A stretch of 64,000 nt of DNA from Bimuria novae-zelandiae CBS 107.79. Its lineage: Eukaryota > Ascomycota > Dothideomycetes > Pleosporales > Didymosphaeriaceae. Both the position numbers and the translations under genes were made by a program. Numbering within the stretch: the stretch's first letter is position 1; each line of letters opens with the position of its first letter. Under the pieces are notes generated by a model. It did no database searches. It was not told where the DNA came from and worked only from the letters and a program-made list of their open reading frames with translations. The DNA is taken from the NCBI GenBank assembly GCA_010015655.1, contig ML976684.1, positions 613,155 to 677,154 on the forward strand, given 5' to 3'. Below are positions 56,601 through 64,000 of this stretch, one piece after another.

Positions 56601-58925
56601 GGGTTAAAAGATAAGCTATATAACTTTTAGCTACTAAGATTATAAGAGTTATAGAAGAAAATCTAGGCTAGGTAAGGCTAATATAGGTATAATATTTAGG
56701 CCTAAAAAAAGAGGTAAAAGCCACTACTATTCTACTAGAATATTAAAAATATATAGAACTCTTTAAAGAAATTAAAAAGGAAGAACTACTAAAATACTAA
56801 AAATAAAATTATAAAATACCCTTAGTAGAGGGCATAAAGCTACGCCTAGAATAGTTATAACTAATGTCTATAGACTAAGAAAAAGAAGTACAGCACTACT
56901 TAAGAAAAAACCTAGTAAAATGGTATATCTAAGAAAGTTAAAGCCTAGCGACTTTTCCTATACTTTAGGTACCTAAGAAGAATAGCAAGCTGCGACTTTA
57001 TATAGATTATAAATAGCTAAATAAAGTTATAATTAAGAACTAATACCTACTACCTTTAATTACAGAGCTAATAGATAGACTCTAGGGAGCTAAGTAGTTT
57101 ACAAAATTTAATATATGAAATAGATATTACTGTATATAAATAACTAAGGGACACGAGTAAAAGACTACGTTTAAGACCTAATATAGCCTATATAAGTACT
57201 AAGTAATACCCTTTAAACTAATAAACGTGCCTGCAACGTTTTAGACGCTAATTAATAAAGTACTATATAAATACTTAGATATATTCTATACTACCTACCT
57301 TAATAACGTACTTATCTATTCCACTAGAACACTTAAAGAATATAAGGAACATGTAAAGAAAGTACTTATAAAAATAAAAGAATATTAATTACTCCTTTAT
57401 TTAGAAAAATGTAAATTTTACGTTATAAAAATAAAGTACCTGGGATTTATTATCTTACGGGAAGGTGTAGCTATAGACCCTAAAAAAATCGCTACTATAT
57501 AAGAATAGCTAGAACCTAAGTTAGTAAAAGATATTTAGTCCTTCTTAAGGTTTACTAACTTTTACTAGAAGTTTATTAAGAACTACTCTAAGACTATAAT
57601 ACTAATAATAGAACTTATAAAAAACGATAAGTAAACAGGCCTTATAAAAGAAGCTAAAAAAGCTTTTAAGAAATTAAAAATACTTTTTTTATAAGCACTA
57701 CTATTATAGATGCACGATCTAAGAAAACCTATAAGAATAAAAATAAACGTATTAGACTACGCACTAGAAGCGATACTCTTATAATAATATAAAGATAAGA
57801 AATAGAGACTAGTATTTTTCTATTTAAGAAAGTTCTTAGGAGTAGAAATTAATTATAACGTTTACAATAAGGAACTACGTAGGATAGTAGACGCCTTTAA
57901 ATAATAAAAAGCTTAACTTACTAGAGCACGCCTTAAAATAGAGGTATAAATAGACTACTAAAACCTTACTAGCTTTATAATAACTAAGACGCTTAATTAA
58001 AGATAGGTACGATAGGCTAAATTCTTAGTAAACTTTAACTTTACTATATACTATTAACTAGGAACGCTTAATAGCGTAGCAGACGCCTTAAATAGAAGAT
58101 TAGATCTTACTAAAGATAAACTAGAACTATATAATATAGTATTATAGGCAAGAAATAATAGAACTATTAAATATAATTAACTAATAATTAAAGTCCGCGC
58201 TGCTAGTCTGCACTACACTAGACTAGAGGTATATAATTTCTAGGACTATAGTTAACTCACTATAGAATAATAAGAGGAATACAACCTATTCCAGGATAGG
58301 ATTAACAAGACACGACAAGATTATTAAAATAAACTTATTATAAGACTAGGGTATAAAGAAACCCTAATCTAAAGGCTATACGAGCTTAGAGAATGGGGAT
58401 ATCTAGGTATTAAAGAAATAATATATTAAATTACGAATAAATATGCTATCCTTAAACTTAAGTAGGTAGTAACTAAGGTTATAAGTAACTATTTAGCATG
58501 CTATAAGAATAAGCTAAAGAGATATAAGTTTTATAGACTGTTATAATTACTAAAAGTAGCTAAACGACTATAGCAAAGTATAATAATAGACTTTATAGTA
58601 AATCTCCTAAGATCGCTATAGCTAGGAATAAAATAAATGTATAACGCTATTATAGTAATAGTAGACTACTTAAATAAGATAGCTAAATTTAGACCTATAA
58701 AAGAATCCATAACGGCAGAAGAACTAGCCTATAAAGTAAATAATATAGTATTTATAGAATATAGGCTACTAAAAGAATTAATTACTAATAGAGACAAGCT
58801 CTTTACGTTAAAATACTAAAATATATTTATAGTAGCCCTAGGCGTTAATAGGAAGCTCTTGACAAGTTTTTATTCCTAGACTAATAGGTAAATAGAACGT
58901 ACGAATTAGACGCTAGAATAGTACC
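53619..58925 (+). mobile_element. Ty3/Gypsy retrotransposon (RIP-degraded, 3' truncated)
   Basis: A putative 5' LTR starts TGTTACGATCACGAACCCC at 53619 and ends near TTAACA 53914. The plus frame then gives gag (about 54330-55000: EELKAFLINIKLYY; TYYNLATDLEELVKLAVQI), a CCHC-like knuckle (CLGCRE, about 55035), RT (LRLYIDYK-LNK about 56990, TKFNI, YLNNVLIYS about 57295, LGFIILREG), RNase H (about 57720-57910) and integrase (IIDFIVNLP about 58580, LITNRDKLFT, LGVNRKLLTSF about 58845). Asp-to-Asn and Gln-to-stop changes are throughout. It stops abruptly in the integrase at 58925, where another LTR begins. Confidence 0.85.
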
Positions 58926-59197
58926 TGTGAGGACGGGCACAGGCTCCTGCATCAAGAGAGTAGATGAGGTAGGTTGGCTCTATTTCAGCTACACTAAGAT
59001 GAGGAGACTGTAGGTACACAGGCCTGCGGCGCTTTTATGCGCTGCCACTCGGCACGGAACATCTATCTATCTAAGATAGCTACACTGGGTGCGTGGGTAG
59101 CTGCGCCCAGGCGTGAGGCAGCTGCACCTAGGCGTAAGGCAGTCGCGCCTCTTACGCGAGGTTATGTGTCCTGCTGGCATGCTAGGCTATTATATTA
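58926..59197 (-). repeat. 3' LTR of the minus-strand Gypsy element
   Basis: 272 bp, GC-richer than the body, beginning on the plus strand TGTGAGGACGGGCAC. It contains repeated GCGCC(C/T)AGGCGTGAGGCAG-type words (about 59109-59150). No second copy is in the window. Confidence 0.7.
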
Positions 59198-62100
59198 CCC
59201 CCCTCTAAGGTGGGCGCAGTCCTCTAAGTCTGTTATGTTACCTCTTTCGTGTCTTGCCTTATGCTAGTATAACCGTAGCTTTGTTATCTTCCTCTATTAT
59301 CTCTAGATAGGTGCTAGCCTTATACGCTCGCAGCTAGATGTCTAGTTATAGTAGTAGCCCCGCTTTATCTAGGTATGCGTTATAATACTCCTTTACCTTA
59401 TATAGTGCCCTAATAAAGCCTCGGGCGTTGTATCAGGTAGGGTCAGGATTATAGGTAGTCTAGGAGACTTTGTATTATAGACGTCCTTAGTAGATATAGC
59501 TATTAAGGATCTCTTTTACTTGCTATTCTAGGTTGCTATTAACCTCTATTAGCTCCTCTTCTAGCTCTATCTAACCTGGCAGTGTGTCTATGGCGGCTTT
59601 TTGTAGGTAGTCTATATAGAAGACATTGTGCATGTGCATGTACAGTAGAAGCTTAACTTAGTAGGAGTATCCTTTTATAGCGATAATTAGGTAGGGCCCG
59701 TATATCTGCTGGTTAAGCTTCTAACTAGGCTGGTTAGTTATAAAGCCTCTTAGCGTAATATAGACTTAATTGCCTACTTTAAAATTTAGCTTATATTACT
59801 TCTTATTTGCTTAACGTGCTTATTGCTCCTAGGTATAAATAATCCCTCTTTAAGCTATCTCTATAGCCTACTTTATAGCGTTGTATTGAACCTTTGCGTA
59901 GTTCTGCGCTTCCTCTCGGGACATCTACTTACGGGCTATAGGCGAGGTCTTTATCCGCTCTTCCTAGTCCTAGTAGTGTGTAGGCTAATGTCCGAACTCG
60001 ATCTTGTACGGCGAGAGGCCTGTAGTCTCATAAGGCAGTATAGCCTGAGCCCAGTCCATATAGGGTAGTAGGTCAGACTAGTTATCCTAGTAGTAGTTAA
60101 TAAATGGACGAAGGCGCTAGTTAAGGTACTAGTTTATAATTTCTATGTTGCTATTAGTCTAAGGATAATAAGCTGTTAAGAGCTTTTACTTAACGCCCAC
60201 AAGTTAGTATAGCTTGTTTATAAATGCTGAGATAAACTGCGGGCCTCGATTAGAGACAATAGACTTGGGTGGGCCGTACACGCGCCAGATGTAGCGATAG
60301 TATATATCTATAGCCTGTTCCGCCGTGGTTGTCTTATAGTAGGGCAGTGAGAAGCAGCGCTTGCTTAGGTAGTTAACTATAATAAAGGCGTTATTGTACC
60401 TTTTCTTGTTAGGTGGGAATAACTTAAAGTCTATTAAAACGTCTTACTATGCTTGCTCTAGTATTAGTAGTAGCTTAAGTAGTTCTAGGGTGCAGTCGCG
60501 GGGCGTATAACTCTATTAACAAGCCTTATAGGCGGTAATATAGGTATCTATATCCTTTGCTAGATTTAGCTAGTAGTACTAATCTTTAAGTAGCTTCGCT
60601 GTCTTCCTTTTTCCTAGGTAAGTAGTAAGCTACGTAGTATAGGTGGCTTAGATTAAGTAGGTGCGTAGGAAGTTGACTGCTAGGACAACTAGCTAATCTT
60701 TATATAAGAGTAGATCTTAATTGTTTAGCTTTTATAGTCCTTAGTTATTAGATAGAGCTTTTTCCTGTAGCTTTTGTAGGCTATTGTAATTCTAGTTTAC
60801 TTTAATTACCTAATTAACAAGGGCATAAGGATCCTCTGTAGAGGGAGAGGCTAGAAAGGTGTCTATTATAGCAATCTTAAGCTCTTGGCCTTATAATCCT
60901 TAAGTAGCTAGGTTAGCAAGTTAGGTTGTGACTTCTTACACTATGTTAACGTCTAGCTACTTAGCCTATAAGAAGACTCTTATGCGAGCTACCTTATTTT
61001 TCTCTTTTTAAGTCTATAGTTCCTCCTACTTACGTAATAGCGTGTTAGCTACTACGTTAGTAGTGCCTAGTTAGTAGGTAAGCTTTAGGTTAAAATTAGC
61101 TACTATTATAGCCTAGCGTATCTATCGAGGAGTAAGCTCGCGCTTAGTGGAGAAGTACTTTAGCGCTTAATAGTTAGTAATAGCGCTAAAGGGCTTAGTT
61201 ATCTATAGACTAATAAGCTAAGATCTCTATTCTTTAAGGCTATAGATTATGGCTAGCATCTCTTTATCGTGTATATTGTAGTTTATCTGCGGGTCGCTTA
61301 TTGTCTTGGAATAGAAGGCTATAGGTCGCTAGAGTCTGTCGTCCTATAGCTAAGAGAGTACGCTAGTAATAATACTATCGCTTGCGTTTGTTTCTATACG
61401 TGTGACGCGATAGGGAGAGTAGTAAGTAAGTACGTTATCTAATAGCATAAGGTCTTTAATTTACTAAAAGGCTATAAGCTCTTGCTCTTTAAAGGCATGC
61501 TAGGCGCCCTTCTTAAAGGGCTTTATAAGTAGTCTAATAATGCGTCTATAGTTCTTAAGGAAGGTTCAGTAGAAGTTGTAAAAGCCTAAAAATAACTATA
61601 TACTTTTAACTAATATAGGTATAGGCTAGTCCTGCATAGTAGTAATCTTCTCTAGGTCCTTCTAAATGCCTTAAGTGCTAATAATAAGGCTAAGGAATTT
61701 TATCCTAGTTACTATAAACTTGCTCTTCTTAATGTCTGCTTGCAAACCAGCGTCGCGGAGTTATTTAAGCACCTACGTAACATGCTCCTTATAGTGTAGT
61801 GAATCCTTTAAGTAGATAAGGATATCGTCTAGATATGCTGTACAAAAGTCGTCAAGTAGGCTATATAGTACCCTGTTAATATATCGCTAGAAGGTGGCAG
61901 GTCTATTATAGAGACTAAATAGGAGCATATAATACTTATAGTTGCTATAGCGTGTATAAAACGTGGTTAGGTCCTCTGCTTCCTTATCTAGTTAAATACA
62001 ATAAAAGGCCTGCTGTACGTCTAGCTTAGTAAATATCTTAGCACGGGCGAGCCTCGCAAGGGTCTCTTAGATAAGTAGGATAAGATAGACATCTTTCTTT

Positions 62101-62793
62101 GTAATAGCGTTAAGCTTGCGATAGTTAACACAAAATCGCTACCCCCCTCTAGGCTTTTTAGTAAATAGTACTAGTAAGGCGTAAGGCGCGTTACTATAAG
62201 TGATAACGCTACGTTAGAGGTAGTTATTTAGGTAATTCTTAATAAGCTATAACTACTCTAGAGATATACTATATAGTAGGCTTAATGTTAGTGTGTTATC
62301 CGCGATTAGCTTAATGTTGTAATTAACGCTATTATAGTGTAGAGGTAGTACGTTAGAGTTCTTCTTTAAGAAGTAAGCTAGGGTAGCGCCTGTATAGCCT
62401 AGGAATAGTAACTTCTTTATTTAGGTCTAGTAGGTCTATCTAGCCTAGCTCTTCCTTACGGTCTTAGATTAGCTTCTCTACTTTATAAATACTAATATAG
62501 CTAATAACTGTCTCTTTCTAACGCGCATTAATTATAAATACTATAGCTTTTATAATATTAATCTTAAGGCCTGCCTTAGCGAGGTCCTCGCGGGAGACAG
62601 GTTTAGGGCGAGTTAGCTACTACTCTTATAATAGTAGCGCTTGGTAGCGGAGCTACTCCTCTATCTTTGCTAGGTTTTTCTAGTAGGTACGACGCTAAGG
62701 GGATTGCTGCAATAAGTAGTAGATATGCTGTATAATAGCTATATTTATAAGCTTATTACGTTAGTTAGTATCTGCCTAATGCTTAGGATTAAT
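58926..62793 (-). mobile_element. Ty3/Gypsy retrotransposon on the minus strand (5' truncated)
   Basis: On the minus strand the frame reads RT (LGGG-RFCVNYRKLNAITKKD about 62140, IFTKLDVQQAFYCI, then the intact catalytic AYLDDILIYLKD about 61820), RNase H (ETNASDSIITSVLS about 61370), and integrase (AFIIVNYLSKRCF, IVSNRGPQFISAF about 60240). The 3' LTR is 58926-59197 (minus-strand start TAATATAATAGCC after a purine run AGAGGGGGG; end CCCGTCCTCACA). The gag part and 5' LTR are missing; a Copia LTR begins at 62794. RIP damage is milder than in the neighbouring copies, since YLDD is intact. Confidence 0.85.
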
Positions 62794-63010
62794 TGTCACG
62801 GTTTGTAGCGTGATCTATTTCCTATGATCGATGGTAGCCTGCACTAGTCTGCTACTGCCTATACTAGTCCGCACTAGCAAAACGGCTGCCTACACTCCTT
62901 ACTGCTGCCTAGATGGCTTAGCAGTCTATATCTTAGCTATTACTCACACACAAATGTAATTAGTGTATTCCTTAATTCCTTCTATGTGCTATTGCCCTCT
63001 TCCCCTAATA
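62794..63010 (+). repeat. 5' LTR of a second plus-strand Copia element
   Basis: It begins TGTCACGG and ends CCCTAATA (CA to TA by one transition), directly before a GTTATGAGCCCGG primer site. The partner LTR lies outside the window, so the left boundary is less certain. Confidence 0.6.
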
Positions 63011-63023
63011 GTTATGAGCCCGG
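63011..63023 (+). other. Copia primer-binding site, half-tRNA(iMet) type
   Basis: The same 13-mer GTTATGAGCCCGG as at 44906 and (inverted) 38012. It confirms that the sequence to the right is a Copia internal region. Confidence 0.8.
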
Positions 63024-64000
63024 TTACGACCTAGGAGTACACTCGCAATTCTTATCCTTCGTTTACGTATTACGTACGCCTTATTAAAGCTTATGATTAT
63101 ATTATTCTTTGTTTACGTACACTACGCACGTCTCTTACAAAGCTTATAATTAATAAACCTTTGTTAACGTATAGCGCATACGTTTTTCACGAATACTCTT
63201 TTAGTCACGATAACTACTAAGTCTAATCTAATAGTGACACGAGTCACTGTTATCCTTAATAAACTATTAGACTGGCATAGCTGGATCTTCATACGAAAAG
63301 ACTTAGCCGAACGCCATGAGCTCTGGCAATACGTTAACCCTAATTCTCTAAAAGAGAACTTAACGGTATCTACAAAGCCTATAGAACCTCTAATTTCTAA
63401 ATAGAAGACTAGTGTAATAAGTATTAGAGATCTTGTAATAAAAGAGCGAGTCAACTTCCGTTAGGAGTATAATTAATAGGAGAAACAGATAACAGTATAT
63501 AAGAAGAAGCAGAAGGCTCTAGCTAAGTTTAAGTTAGAAATAAGCAAGACTATCGTAAAACGCTATCTATACCTAATTAAGAACCTTAACTTAGCATACG
63601 ACTAACTCGTTGCTCTTAAAAAGTATCTAGCTCCCACCGATAGGAGCCGCCGTCGTGATATTATTAATAAGTTTAATGCTCTTAAGACAGCGCTAAGGGC
63701 AGCGAAGAAGATTAAGTAATAGCTAGTAGACTAGATTAATATTACTACTTAAGCAAGAACGTTAAACTTTCTTAAGGTTAATAGGCAGCGTGCTTAGGAG
63801 GAGTTTCTTATAGCCTATAAGGTATTAGATTAAGAATACGCAACTACTTGTCTGCGTAATTACTTTAAATATAAAGCTACTAGAACACTTAATTAACTTC
63901 CCTCTCTAGAGACATACGTCTCTAAATTTATAAGCTACCTTCGCCTCGTTAAGCCTATATTATCTGGTCTTACGACAGCCGCCGCAGAGCTTAAGATTAT
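63024..64000 (+). mobile_element. Copia gag region, continues beyond the window
   Basis: The plus frame gives VTVILNKLLDWHSWIFIRKDLAERHELWQYVNP (about 63235-63345), then KIK-type basic helices and LKVNRQRAQEEFLIAYKVLD, the N-terminal gag of Copia elements (compare HNWELWIYTVKRLAEAGDVWGYINP of the copy at 45040). A few Gln-to-stop changes are present. Confidence 0.75.

Noticed and set aside
1..64000. CRISPR arrays, tRNA or rRNA genes
   Set aside because: No regular spacer-repeat array; no A/B-box pair with a cloverleaf; the tRNA-iMet-like words are retrotransposon primer sites.

Overview
The window looks like a chromosome segment of a filamentous ascomycete (Pezizomycotina, plausibly Dothideomycetes). 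Genes carry short 46-134 bp introns with GTANGN donors and CTAAC/CTGAC branch sites. GC-balanced gene islands alternate with very AT-rich blocks. The transposons in those blocks are full of TAA/TAG codons where CAA/CAG/TGG is expected, which is the signature of repeat-induced point mutation (RIP). Species cannot be named from the sequence alone.

Layout. 1-690: 3' end of a hAT transposase. 690-4140: small island with SEC13 (minus). 4140-11820: RIP-degraded Gypsy elements, ending in a chromovirus whose 3' end (antisense small ORF, polypurine tract, LTR) is almost intact. 11820-13821: RIP-degraded DUF3435 (tyrosine-recombinase-like) gene with C-terminal zinc fingers. 13850-30520: main gene island with an OTT_1508-like deaminase gene, a degenerate hypothetical locus, a small six-cysteine secreted protein, a metabolic cluster (C2H2/fungal-type transcription factor, Dal5-like MFS transporter, HpcH/HpaI aldolase, RidA imine deaminase, 2-oxoglutarate/Fe(II) oxygenase), ORC6, and a 3' gene fragment. 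30520-38420: nested transposons (Tc1/mariner remnant, minus-strand Copia, Gypsy piece, 435-bp MITE, complete Fot1/pogo element). 38420-43377: island with a CFEM GPI-anchored protein and an alpha/beta hydrolase. 43378-50148: a pogo/Fot1 element split by a complete Copia element with perfect 5-bp target duplication. 50150-64000: further pogo, Gypsy (both strands) and Copia copies.

How genes fit together. The five genes at 18.6-27.5 kb look like one catabolic unit: regulator, importer, and three enzymes that could hydroxylate a substrate, hydrolyse an enamine/imine and split a hydroxy-2-oxo acid. The two divergent promoters in the unit share a 14-16 bp palindrome followed by TGCCGAC, a candidate site for the cluster regulator. 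A perfect 105-bp inverted repeat lies between the convergent aldolase and RidA genes. SEC13 and ORC6 are housekeeping genes.

Main items for a second look: the antisense cysteine-cluster/coiled-coil ORF inside the chromovirus; the shared promoter palindrome; the perfect hairpin; the DUF3435-deaminase neighbourhood; and the half-tRNA primer sites common to the three Copia elements.
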